Of a stretch of 64,000 nucleotides of DNA, positions 1 to 9,200 are shown piece by piece. The number at the start of each line of letters is the position of its first letter. Positions within the stretch are counted from its first letter, which is position 1. This stretch comes from Phycisphaerales bacterium Planc_01 (GTDB lineage: Bacteria; Planctomycetota; Phycisphaerae; Sedimentisphaerales; Anaerobacaceae). Under the pieces are notes generated by a model. That model searched no databases. It was given only the letters and a program-made list of their open reading frames with translations, and was not told where the DNA came from. A program made the translations under genes and the position numbers. Where the stretch lies: assembly GCA_001603075.1 (NCBI GenBank), contig LVBB01000044.1:1-64000 (forward strand), written 5' to 3'.

Positions 1-203
1 CGCCCATCCCATTCCCCTCACCGCCCCACCCTGCAAACCCCGGGCCGAACAGGATTGGGTACGTCCCCATGGCCGAGCGCCGTCGCGACCCAGGGACATG
101 GGCGACGTTGTGGGTACCCAGCGTCGCCTTCCCTTCACTATGTTCCTGGCCCAAAGCGAAAAATCCCAGGGGTCTGCGGGCAGAGCCCCCAGTCTCAAGA
201 AGC
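1..203. other. Intergenic stretch at window edge
   Basis: I see no gene here. The segment 56-120 contains the direct repeat TGGGTAC (56-62 and 111-117). The second copy forms the palindrome TGGGTACCCA (111-120). The two halves around CCCCATGG and CATGGGCGACG give an imperfect inverted repeat. It looks like a short dispersed intergenic repeat, but no second copy was noticed in the window. Confidence 0.35.
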
Positions 204-1619
204 TCACTGTCCTGCCGGATCGCTCGCCATGACTCCGAACGGCCGTGTTGCGCTTCGCGTGTTAATGCGCCCCGTCACCTGGAACTCGAATTGCACTGGC
301 TCGGGATTCGGCCCATGACCACCATAAGCGGCGAACTTGGCGCCGCAGCGGAGGCTGAAGCCTTTTGCAGTCGCCCGGTACTCGAAGTCCTTGCCGGTAT
401 AGGGGTCCTTGGGCAGGCCTGCGGGCATAGTCTGCGGCAACTGTCCGGTCCTGGCCTTGATGAGATAGACAGCTATCGCGGCTTGGACGGCGTGAACGCG
501 AGAGCGGGGAAAAGCGAGGCGACTATAGAGCTCCACGGCACCGTGGAGATCCGCCATAAGCAGCATCGGGCCACGAGCCATGTTGTTGCGTTCTTCGAGC
601 ATCAATCGCTGGATCTCACGTTCCCTCTCCTCAGGAGGCCTCTCACTTTCCCCGACCTCGAGGATGGTCTCAGCACCTGCCATTTGGAAGCTCGCTTTCA
701 TCGCCAATTGACCGAGCGCACGACTCTTGTCCCGAGGAGACCTTTCGCTTTCGAGGACCTCGATCACGGATTTGAAGACCTCCTCCCACGCCTGGCGGGC
801 ACGCTCCAGCACCTGGGCCCCAGTCAGTCCTTCCGGTGTTCTCTTGAGGGCAGCGCTTTCCATCGCACCGGCAAGCACATCCGGAGATGCCTGGAGGCAT
901 TGAACCTCCCAGTTAAGCCACTTCGTCAGAGTCTCTTGGGGTCGCCATTCCATTTCGCCACCGGCGGCGAGTTGCTGTTGCAGCCATGTGAGCGTCTCGC
1001 CATCCGGCGGCATCCTCCCCAGCACGTACCGAATCAGATCGAAAGCGCGGGCGTTAGTCGACTCAGCCTGTATGTACATGTTCAGCGTCTCATCGCCGAA
1101 ATGGCGAGCGATTCGACGCATGGTCAGAGCGTTCTCCAAGGCGGCCTGGTACTGGCCGTCGCACGCCAAGACCTTGCCCTGGACAACAAGGAAAGAGGTC
1201 AGGTCATGCACCCCAGCGATCACTCCAGTCGATGCACTCAACCGCTTTCTGCATACCAATCCCCAGTCGCAATCCGGCAGCTTGCTGGCCGCCGTAATCA
1301 ACTCAATCAAGAACTGGTAATCGGGCGATCGGACAAATGACGTGATAACCTCATTGGCATCGGAATCGGGCTCGAAGGTGGTCGAGACGATTCCGTAGAA
1401 GCCCCCTCCTCCTCCCCCGGGCGGCTTCAAGAACTGGGTTCTGAAGAGACATGCCTGGTAGTAGACCAGAGCGGCGTTTTGCGGAAGTCCGCAGGGAACT
1501 TGTCCTGCGGCGCCGGATGCCGCCAACACAGCAACCCCCGCAACGCATATTAGAAGCCTGTTCTTGATACTGCTCAAGGTTCCCACGATCATTTCCTCCG
1601 AATGTCTCCTCTTTACCAT
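204..1619 (-). CDS. Secreted protein of unknown function, Planctomycete type
   Basis: I do not recognise a named family. The 471-residue product has a basic N-terminus followed by a hydrophobic segment (about residues 24-43, ICVAGVAVLAASGAAG), consistent with a Sec signal peptide. The body is helical and charged, with a long glutamate/arginine-rich part around residues 255-330. The C-terminus carries L-P-x-D-P-Y-T-G-K-D-F-E-Y-R, a pattern often found at the end of Planctomycete secreted proteins (from general knowledge, not searched). A glycine run of six lies near residue 70. ATG 1619 is used because a GAGG sits 11 nt upstream. ATG 1592, ten codons later, has GGAGG but only about 2 nt away. 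It lies 44 nt downstream of the RHS fragment on the same strand. Confidence 0.6.
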   Translation of the reverse strand: MVKRRHSEEMIVGTLSSIKNRLLICVAGVAVLAASGAAGQVPCGLPQNAALVYYQACLFRTQFLKPPGGGGGGFYGIVSTTFEPDSDANEVITSFVRSPDYQFLIELITAASKLPDCDWGLVCRKRLSASTGVIAGVHDLTSFLVVQGKVLACDGQYQAALENALTMRRIARHFGDETLNMYIQAESTNARAFDLIRYVLGRMPPDGETLTWLQQQLAAGGEMEWRPQETLTKWLNWEVQCLQASPDVLAGAMESAALKRTPEGLTGAQVLERARQAWEEVFKSVIEVLESERSPRDKSRALGQLAMKASFQMAGAETILEVGESERPPEEREREIQRLMLEERNNMARGPMLLMADLHGAVELYSRLAFPRSRVHAVQAAIAVYLIKARTGQLPQTMPAGLPKDPYTGKDFEYRATAKGFSLRCGAKFAAYGGHGPNPEPVQFEFQVTGRINTRSATRPFGVMASDPAGQ

Positions 1620-1663
1620 TGTCGATAGTCCTCATCGAGTGCCACAAGAAGAATCCTTCAGTA

Positions 1664-2764
1664 TCATTTCGTTTCGCCGGGCACAACCACAAGGTTCTCC
1701 AGAAACGTCGTCGTCGCATCCGCCACCGACAACTGCAATGATATATACCAGTTGACCCGCTCCAAAGGCGAAGCATGGCCACTGTCCCAATACCCGCCGA
1801 AGGCCTTGCTTACTAACACTGGTTGCGCCAGGAGTGCCATGGCCCTGTGGCATGCCCCCAATGCTGCCTCAGCCGAATCGTATCCCACCACATCCCCCCA
1901 GTGCGAACCAGCGCCGCCCGTTGGGTTCTGAGGTGTCCCTATCGGGTAGACACCTTTTAGTTCAACCCAGTATGGCTTACCCCATAGATCCTTCTGCGCA
2001 TAGCCCCGTGACTCCCAGTCATCCGGATCGACTTCTTCGTTGCCATTAATATCGTTATAGTCCTTGACCTCAATGAATGCCCGCCAGCCTCCACCGACAG
2101 TCGTCGCTGCGCCAGCTGCCTGCCTAGCCATGCCGACGATTCCCCCGGCCACACCGCCCATCAACTCCTGTATCGTGTGAATGGCCACGTCCCTGCCGAC
2201 ATCGTGGACGAAACCGTACACTTCAGCGGCCTGCCCCAGTAACTCGCTCCCAATATCCTTGATGTGAGTCCAATTCACCGTCATCGTCGCACCCTGGAGG
2301 TACGAGGTCGTCTCGGGGCCCTGCGAGATGGCAAGGCGCCCGGTCGCTTGGGTCAGCATAGCCGTGCCCAACGCATCAACAGCATTTACTGGGCCGTTGC
2401 CACAGTAGGCGTACATATTCATGCCATCTCCATAGCCGATGGGGTCGGTTTGGAGGAAGCGGCCGAGGGTGGGGTTGTAGTATCGGGCGCGGTAGTAGTA
2501 GAGTCCGGTTTCGGGGTCGAAACGTCGGCCGGTGAAGGCGAAGGGGTTGGGGTGGTCCGGGTCGGCGGCGCCCGGCTGGCCGTAGACGTCGTACTCATAG
2601 ACCGCTTCCGATTGATGATTGCGGATTGATGATTGACGATTCGCATGATGTAGGGTGGGCCTCGGCCCACCAATCATCTGCGCGAACCACTCCGCGTCGC
2701 CTCGCGGCGTCGGTACAGTGGGCCGGATTGTGGGAACCTCTCCACGCATGGCTTCCCTTCGCAT
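1664..2764 (-). pseudogene. Orphan C-terminal RHS core with a variable tip; N-terminus missing
   Basis: From about position 2610 downwards the reading frame encodes a classical RHS repeat-associated core: Y-E-Y-D-V-Y-G, then GRRFDPETGLYYYRARYYNP, GRFLQTDPIGYGDGMNMYAY and N-A-V-D-A-L-G. About 230 variable residues follow and match nothing I recognise. Full RHS proteins have over a thousand residues of YD repeats before this core. Here none remain, and the frame runs upstream into a simple GATT-type repeat and a palindromic repeat (2614-2672), so the apparent first 50 residues are repeat-derived. In intact systems the variable tip is a toxin and the next gene an immunity protein. The following gene is large and secreted, which does not fit that role. 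I read this as a truncated, probably silent RHS tip. Confidence 0.7.
2614..2672. repeat. GATT-type simple repeat followed by a palindromic element
   Basis: Positions 2614-2648 are a run of GATTGATGATTG-like units. They are followed directly by gtagggtgggcctcggccca (2650-2669), whose core GTGGGCCTCGGCCCAC is a 6-bp stem hairpin. A further CCGCG/CGCGG hairpin follows at about 2692. The edge sequence tagggtggg also occurs at 5864 and 25664. The repeat marks the point where RHS homology stops. Confidence 0.6.
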
Positions 2765-2860
2765 ATCCGGCTATAGCTTACCGGAATCTCCCGACCCGTT
2801 CAAGGGGCGCATCGGGAATCTCACGGGTGGGGCCGGCACATCCATGGTGACGCCGGGCGC

Positions 2861-2891
2861 GATGGCGACGTCGGCGTGCTCCATGAGGTCC
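2861..2891 (-). pseudogene. Short relic of an aminotransferase C-terminal segment
   Basis: The 31 bases match positions 4755-4785 inside the neighbouring aminotransferase gene at 28 of 31 positions by eye. In the minus frame they read D-L-M-E-H-A-D-V-A-I-A-P-G, against D-L-M-E-H-A-E-V-A-I-S-P-G in the intact gene. No further alignable sequence was found on either side. It is either a scrap of a second aminotransferase or a short recombination scar. Chance similarity is unlikely but not excluded. Confidence 0.45.
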
Positions 2892-2995
2892 GCGTGGGAA
2901 TCAACAACGGGACCTCTGTTGCTGGCGGGTCTTGTTTTCGACGGTTCTCTCCACGGCGGATGGAATCGACCTGCTCGGTCCTGTCGCACCTTCCG

Positions 2996-3024
2996 TTGGC
3001 ATTCCCTGTACAGGTTGCTATACT
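2996..3024 (+). promoter_or_regulatory. Sigma70-like promoter of the antiporter gene
   Basis: TTGGCA (2996-3001), a 17-nt spacer and TATACT (3019-3024). The predicted transcript start near 3031 lies downstream of the earlier in-frame start options and supports ATG 3082. Confidence 0.55.
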
Positions 3025-3081
3025 CCGGGCGTCTCGCGGCGATGTGAGCGCGCGGGCCTTGTGGTGAGGTGGCAACAAGCG

Positions 3082-4560
3082 ATGATTGGATTGGTCCATG
3101 CCATAGCGACACCCTACCTGATCCTGGGCGTGTCGATCCTGCTGCTGGCCAGCATCCTGGCGAGCAAGGCCTCGGAGCGTCTGGGCGTGCCGGCCCTGCT
3201 GATGTTCCTGCTGGTCGGCATGCTGGCGGGCTCCGAAGGTCCCGGGGGGATTCATTTCGACGACCCGTACTTCGTGCGTCTTCTGGGCACCTTCGCGCTG
3301 GCGTACATTCTGTTTGCGGGCGGACTGGACACGGACTGGCCGAGCGTCCGGCCGGTGCTGCGCAGCGGCATGGTTCTGGCGACGCTGGGGGTCTTTCTGA
3401 CCGCAGTTTTCGTGGGGGCCTTTGCGGTCCTGGTCCTGGGATTCACCTGGCTGGAAGGACTGTTGCTCGGCTCGGTGATCTCCTCCACCGATGCGGCGGC
3501 CATCTTCGCGGTGCTCCGTTCCCGCCAGGTCAGCCTGAAGAGACAGCTCAAGCCGTTGCTCGAACTGGAATCCGCCAGCAACGACCCCATGGCCATCTTC
3601 CTGACGATCACGATGCTGAGCCTGCTGGGCGATCCGCCTTTGCCGTGGTGGTCCGCGATTCCCTCGCTCGCCCGACAGATGCTCATCGGCGGCGCCGTGG
3701 GGTTCCTGCTGGGCAAGGCCATGATCGGCGTCGTCAACCGCATTCGTCTGGAGTATGAAGGCCTCTATCCGGTCCTGACCATGGCCCTGGTCCTGTTGGT
3801 CTTCGGCGTGACGGAGGCGGTGCGCGGCAACGGCTTCCTGGCGGTCTACATTGCGGGCCTGGTGCTGGGCAACGCCGACTTCATCCACAAACGCAGCATC
3901 GAGCGATTCCATGATGGGCTTTCCTGGCTGGCCCAGATCGCGATGTTCCTGACTCTGGGCCTGCAGGTCTACCCGTCGCATCTGACCCCTCTGATCGGGT
4001 CCGGACTGCTGCTGTCGGCATTTCTGATGTTCGTGGCCCGGCCGTTGGCGGTGGGGGCCTGCCTGATCCGCAGCCGATTGACCTTCCGGGAGAAGCTGCT
4101 GGTCTCCTGGGCAGGACTGCGCGGGGCCGTGCCCATCGTGCTGGCGACGTTCCCGATGACAACGGGCATCCGGCAGGGCGAGATGATTTTCAATCTCGTC
4201 TTCTTCGTGGTCATTGCCTCGGTGCTTCTCCAGGGCCGATCGCTGACGCGTGTGGCACGCTGGCTGAAGCTGGACCGGCCTTTGCGGTCCAAATGGCGCA
4301 TGCCGCTGGAATTCGACCGGACGGAAGGGACCTTCCGCACCGCGATGGTGGAACTGATCGTCTCGGCCGATTCCGCGGCGGCAGGACAGCCGATCATTCA
4401 CGCGAAGCTGCCGCCGGGTGCGCTGGTCGCCATGATCGAGAGGAACGGCGAGTACATCGTCCCTAACGGCGGCACGGAGTTCCGGGCAGGCGACGTCGTG
4501 CTTGTTCTCGGAGACAGAGAGATCCTGGAGAAGGTCCGAAACCTGCTGACGTCTCCATAG
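3082..4560 (+). CDS. Potassium/proton antiporter, NhaP2/CvrA type (CPA1)
   Basis: This is a 492-residue inner-membrane cation/proton antiporter. The first 390 residues form about twelve hydrophobic helices with the features of the Na+/H+ exchanger fold: S-E-R-L-G-V-P-A near the start, the G-S-V-I-S-S-T-D-A-A-A acidic motif and the R-G-A-V-P-I segment. The last 80 residues are soluble and resemble a TrkA-C domain, ending with a G-D-x-V-L-V-L-G pattern. This is the arrangement of CvrA/NhaP2, which exchanges K+ for protons. I chose ATG 3082 because the promoter at 2996-3024 excludes the longer frame; GTG 3064 is the only serious alternative. It is convergent with the aminotransferase gene. Ion specificity is inferred from domain layout. 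Confidence 0.85.
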   Translation: MIGLVHAIATPYLILGVSILLLASILASKASERLGVPALLMFLLVGMLAGSEGPGGIHFDDPYFVRLLGTFALAYILFAGGLDTDWPSVRPVLRSGMVLATLGVFLTAVFVGAFAVLVLGFTWLEGLLLGSVISSTDAAAIFAVLRSRQVSLKRQLKPLLELESASNDPMAIFLTITMLSLLGDPPLPWWSAIPSLARQMLIGGAVGFLLGKAMIGVVNRIRLEYEGLYPVLTMALVLLVFGVTEAVRGNGFLAVYIAGLVLGNADFIHKRSIERFHDGLSWLAQIAMFLTLGLQVYPSHLTPLIGSGLLLSAFLMFVARPLAVGACLIRSRLTFREKLLVSWAGLRGAVPIVLATFPMTTGIRQGEMIFNLVFFVVIASVLLQGRSLTRVARWLKLDRPLRSKWRMPLEFDRTEGTFRTAMVELIVSADSAAAGQPIIHAKLPPGALVAMIERNGEYIVPNGGTEFRAGDVVLVLGDREILEKVRNLLTSP

Positions 4561-4592
4561 TCGGCGAACAGCCTCTATCGTTCTCCCGGACC

Positions 4593-5843
4593 TCAGGTTT
4601 CATCCGGCTGCCTGGCGGCTTTGGCCTTTCGGATGGGCTTTTCCTGGAGGAATCGGCTGATGTTTCGGATCGCCTGGCGGAGGCGCTGCTCGTTTTCGAC
4701 CAGGGCGATACGGAAATACCCTTCGCCGCTCTCGCCGAAGGCCCCGCCGGGACTGATCGCGACCTCGGCGTGCTCCATCAGGTCCATCGCGAAGCCGATC
4801 GTGCCTTTGCCCCGGAGGTGCTCGTCCGGCACGCGGGCCCAGACGAACATGCCGGCGCGAGGCTTGTCCACATGCCAGCCGATGCGATCGAGGGCCTCGC
4901 AGACGACGTCGCGCCGTGTGCGATAGACCTCGTTCTGGGCCACGATGGTCTCCTCGCAGTGCCGCATGGCGATGATGCCGGCGATCTGGACCGCCTGGAA
5001 GATGCCGTAGTCGTAATAGCCTTTGATCGTGGCCAGGTAGTCGATCATCTGCCGGTTGCCGGCGACGAACCCGACGCGGAAGCCGGCCATGTTGTAGGGC
5101 TTGCTCATCGTGGTGAACTCGACGCCGACGTCCTTGGCGCCCTTGGCGGAGAGGAAACTGGGGGCCTTGTAGCCGTCGAAGACGGTCTCGCCGTAGGCGA
5201 AGTCGTGAATGACCGCGAACTTGAACCGCTTGGCCAGATCGACGACGGTCTCGAAGAAACCCTCGTCGACCGTCATGGTGGTCGGGTTGTGCGGGTAGTT
5301 GAGGATCAGCAGCTTGGGTTTGGGGAACAGATGCTCGCAGACCATCGCGATGGTGTCGAGGAACTTCTGATCGTTGCCCAGCGGCACAGTGATGACGTTG
5401 CCTCCGGCCAGGGCCACCCCGTAATTGTGAATGGGAAAGGCCGGGTCGGGGACGATGGCGGTGTCGCCGGGACCGAGAAGGGCCAGACACATGTGGCTGA
5501 ACCCTTCCTTCGAGCCGATGCAGGCCAGGACCTCATGCTCCCAGTCGAGATCGACGTTCCATTTGCGGGCGTATTTCTTCGCCATCTCGTTGCGGAGGCC
5601 CTTGATGCCCTTGCTGGCGCTGTAGCGGTGGTTGCGCGGGTCGCGGGCGGCCTCGCAGAGCTTCTCGACAACCAGTTCCGGGGCCGGGTCCGACGGGTTG
5701 CCCATGCCCAGGTCGATGATGTCGGCGCCCTGTTGTCTCTTGGCGAGCTTGAGGGCGTTGAGTCGTCCGAACAGATAGGGTGGCAATCGGGTGATTCGTG
5801 TTGCCGGCTCGATCCGGTATTCCGCATTGATGTCGTTTTGCAT
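4593..5843 (-). CDS. PLP-dependent class I/II aminotransferase, AlaC / LL-DAP aminotransferase-like
   Basis: The 416-residue product is a fold-type I aminotransferase. It shows R-I-T-R-L-P-P-Y-L-F near the N-terminus, D-L-G-M-G-N-P-S-D, the N-Y-P-H-N-P-T loop and the PLP lysine in M-S-K-P-Y-N-M-A-G-F-R-V-G-F (Lys248). These are characteristic of the AlaC (YfdZ) glutamate-pyruvate aminotransferase group, which is close to LL-diaminopimelate aminotransferases. It probably works in alanine or aspartate-family amino acid synthesis in the cytoplasm. ATG 5843 follows AGGTTGGAG; longer frames would start at or upstream of the promoter at 5932-5960. The 5' leader contains a double-palindrome repeat. 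The exact substrate cannot be read from the sequence. Confidence 0.85.
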   Translation of the reverse strand: MQNDINAEYRIEPATRITRLPPYLFGRLNALKLAKRQQGADIIDLGMGNPSDPAPELVVEKLCEAARDPRNHRYSASKGIKGLRNEMAKKYARKWNVDLDWEHEVLACIGSKEGFSHMCLALLGPGDTAIVPDPAFPIHNYGVALAGGNVITVPLGNDQKFLDTIAMVCEHLFPKPKLLILNYPHNPTTMTVDEGFFETVVDLAKRFKFAVIHDFAYGETVFDGYKAPSFLSAKGAKDVGVEFTTMSKPYNMAGFRVGFVAGNRQMIDYLATIKGYYDYGIFQAVQIAGIIAMRHCEETIVAQNEVYRTRRDVVCEALDRIGWHVDKPRAGMFVWARVPDEHLRGKGTIGFAMDLMEHAEVAISPGGAFGESGEGYFRIALVENEQRLRQAIRNISRFLQEKPIRKAKAARQPDET

Positions 5844-5860
5844 GGCTCCAACCTGCTTCC

Positions 5861-5927
5861 GATAGGGTGGGTTCCGAACCCACTCGATTTCTGTTTCTGT
5901 GGTGGGCCGGCGACCCACGCAATAGCC
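5861..5927. repeat. Double-palindrome element in the aminotransferase 5' leader
   Basis: The element starts gatagggtg and contains two hairpins, GTGGGTTCCGAACCCAC and GTGGGCCGGCGACCCAC, separated by a T-rich spacer. It shares the tagggtggg edge and two-hairpin plan with the copies at 2650, 17294 and 25663. It lies between the predicted -10 box (5932-5937) and the start codon, so it would be transcribed as a structured leader. Confidence 0.6.
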
Positions 5928-5931
5928 CGGC

Positions 5932-5960
5932 ATTGTAGCATCCCGTCCGCCATTTGCAAA
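5932..5960 (-). promoter_or_regulatory. Sigma70-like promoter of the aminotransferase gene
   Basis: On the minus strand: TTTGCA (5960-5955), 17-nt spacer, TACAAT (5937-5932). Transcription would start near 5925, just upstream of the double-palindrome leader. Confidence 0.5.
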
Positions 5961-6234
5961 AACTTCCCGTTGCGGGAGTTCGCCTGTTTTCTCATCTCCT
6001 CTGTTTCCGCAGGCTCCTCGGACGCGCCCCGACCGATTCTGTCGTGCCGGCGGGTCTGTCGTGCGGCTTCGGCGCGTTGTCCTGCCATCTCGGTTTCGCG
6101 TCTTGTATCCTGTCAGTCAATGCGATACGCTGGCCCGATGAATGATGTGCAGGCGGGCAGGCGTCCGTCGTGAGGAGACCCACCCTGGCGGTGGCCGTCG
6201 GCAATGCTTCAGAAGGGAAGGAGGTGACGTCCGG

Positions 6235-9200
6235 ATGGATGTCGCCACGGATCGGTTGCGAAAACGAATGGACCAAGACAAGATGGAGGTATGCCGGACC
6301 AACGTGCGTCTGGCCGAAATGGAACAACTGTCCAGTCTGGACGGGGCGGTGTTGGCGATGTTCGCCCTGTCCTTTGGACCGCTGACCAGAAACGATCTGA
6401 TTGGCGCCCTGAGACAGGCGGGAGTGACGATGCCCGATGGTTCCCTGATTACCGCCCCGAAGGTTGGCCCTTCCATCAGAAAACTCCGGCAGAAGGACTG
6501 GATCGTAGAGGTGGGCTCGACCATTCCGGAGTGTCCCGCCGACGTCCGTGCCGACGCGATCGAGGCCGCCCGGAGCAAGGGCGAGCTGCGCCGTTTCGGA
6601 GAGGGCCTTCGAAGAGCCGTGCCGGCCGAGCTGACGCTCGACGCCTGGGAGTATCGGTGGCGCAGGCAGCGTTTCAAATCGTTTTCTCATGCGTGCCGCG
6701 ACGTGTTTCTCGCTCTGGAGAACGAAGACCACAAGGGATTGGATCGTCTGGCCGGGCTCTGCAAGGAGGACGAATACATCCAGTCCCTGGTTCCGGTGCT
6801 GTTGGTGGTCTGCTGCGATCCGTTCCGGCCGGAGTACATCGAACGCGCCGGTCCCTACCGCGACGAACTGCTGTATGGCGGCTTGCGAACTGCCATGTAC
6901 GGCTTGGACCTGGAGAATCCCGTCTTCGGGTACGTTCGGTCCAAGGTGCTGACCGAACGTCATTCCTTCGAGAAGTCCATCCTGGAGATCAGCATCAACC
7001 ATATCGCCGAGCGCGATATCATGGCCGGAGATATGGCCGGAGCCAGGGCCTTCCTGGAGGCCTTTCCCGATCTGGATACCCATATCATCCGGGGGATGCT
7101 GGAGCTGCTCTGTGGCGATCTGTCCGCCGCCCGAAAGGCATACGACCGCGCGTTGCAGCATGTGGGTAAGACCAAACGCGATCAAGTGGCGTATCTGGGC
7201 AGCTTTCCCGGCCTGTTGCACGTGCTGCTTCTGGTCCAATCCGAGGCCCCGCCAGCATCCGGACCAGACCGCCGGCAGGCGCGCACCTGGTTGAGCTGGA
7301 TGCTCAAGAGCGGATCGCACTGCTGCTACTACGGCGCCTATTTCTTCCTGGACGCTCTGCTGAGCTTTTACGAGGGCTGCGCCGATCCCGGTGGACCTGC
7401 GTGGCGCCCGTCGCATCGCCAGGGGTCGTCCCTGGTCTGTCTGGCTACGTGCCTGATGCAGATGTTGTATAGTCTCTACGCTTCGGATGCCAAGGCCCTC
7501 AAGGCCCGCAACGGCGAGGCGCTGGCGGATGTGGAGAGCCTGCTCGACCTATGGGATAAACAGGGCGCCCGCTGGCCCGTGATGCAGTTGTCGCGACTGA
7601 TGGACCGGCTCGGGGTCGCGCCGCCGCAGTACGCGGCCCGGGCCGAATCGTTCTTCGGGCAGAGCCCGGCATTCGATCTGTCCGAACTCTGGACCGTCAA
7701 GGAGATGTGGGAAAGCCAGATCGGCGCCCTGGAGCAACTCGTGCAGGAGAGCGAGTCGTCGGCCGGCGAGGTTTCTCAGAATACGCGTCGTCTGGGTTGG
7801 AGGCTTTCGGATGTCGGGCAAGGCATGATTTCGGTCACGCCGGTCGAGCAGAAGCGTACCAAGAAGGGTTCCTGGACGGGCGGCCGCGAGGTGGCCCTGC
7901 ACCGACTGATGAGTCCTGAGATCAGCGGATTGGATTACCTGACCGATCAGGACAAGACGACCCTGGCCGGCGCCGCCGGGCGGCGTTTGGGCGGATATTA
8001 TAGCTACAACTACGCTGTGGACCTGAACCCCGGCCCGGTCCTTCAACACCTTGTGGGCCATACGAACGTCTTCTGGGAGGGGGCTCCGGACATTCCGGTG
8101 GAGATCGTCCGAGGCGCGCCGGAGGTGCGTATCGTGCCCAGGGGCCGGAAGCTCAGCATCACGCTGGACCCTTACCCCGATCCCTATTACTGCGATGGCG
8201 TCTGGGCCATCGAGAGGGAATCTGCGAGCCGGCTGCGAATTGTCAAGTTCGATTCGGTGCACCGGAAGATGGCCGAGATCCTCGGGCCGACCGGCGTGAC
8301 GATCCCCAGGGACCGCTCGGAAGAGGCCCTCAAACGCCTGCAAGGATTGTCCCGGCACGTTGCGATCCAGTCCAACGTGGCGTTGGCCGGCGAGGAGGCC
8401 GAGGCCGTCGAGCCGGATTGCCGCCCACGACTGCGTTTGCAGCGGTTCGGAGAGGGTTTGCAGGTCCAGATGGTCGTCGTTCCCCTGGGCGGCGAATCGC
8501 AACGGGCGTTCACGCCGGGCGCGGGCAATTCGCACCTGCTCGAATGCGTTGCCGGGCGGACCGTCCAGACCCGCCGCGATCTCAAGAAGGAAACCGTCCG
8601 TGCAGCGGAGGCGGTCGCTGCCGTTGCGATGCTGGAGGCGGGACCGGATTGCGACTACACGTGGACGTTCGGCGATCCCTTCGAGGCGCTCGAACTGCTG
8701 GAACAACTCCAGGACATCTCGCCCGAACTGCTGGCAGTCGAGTGGCCCAAGGGTGATCCGATTACCGTGCGGCCGATCTCTGCCAAACAGTTCCAGTTCT
8801 CGATCCGCTCGGCCCAGAGCTGGTTCGAAGTCGAGGCCGCCGTGCAGATCGATCGCGACGTGATGATCAGGATGCAGACGCTCCTCGACCAGATCGAGAG
8901 CGCCAACGGTCGGTTCATCGCCATCGGCAAGGACCAGTACATCGCGCTGACGCGCCAGCTCCGAAAGCAGTTGCAGGGGCTCTCGATGAGTGGCCAGTCC
9001 GTCCGCAAAGGCGCGGCCCTTCGCATCCACCCGCTGGCGGCGATCGCGCTGGAGCAGTGGAAGGACGAGGTGGGCAGGTTCAAGGCCGACGCCGCTTTCA
9101 ACGACTGGGTCGAGCGTTTCCGCGCGATCGAGTCGTATCATGCGGAGATTCCCTCGACGCTCCAGGCGACGCTGCGTCCCTATCAGCAGGACGGATTCCT

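Noticed and set aside
1619-1664. RHS tip and downstream gene as a toxin-immunity pair
   Set aside because: The following product is about 470 residues with a signal peptide, unlike known immunity proteins, and the RHS body is missing.
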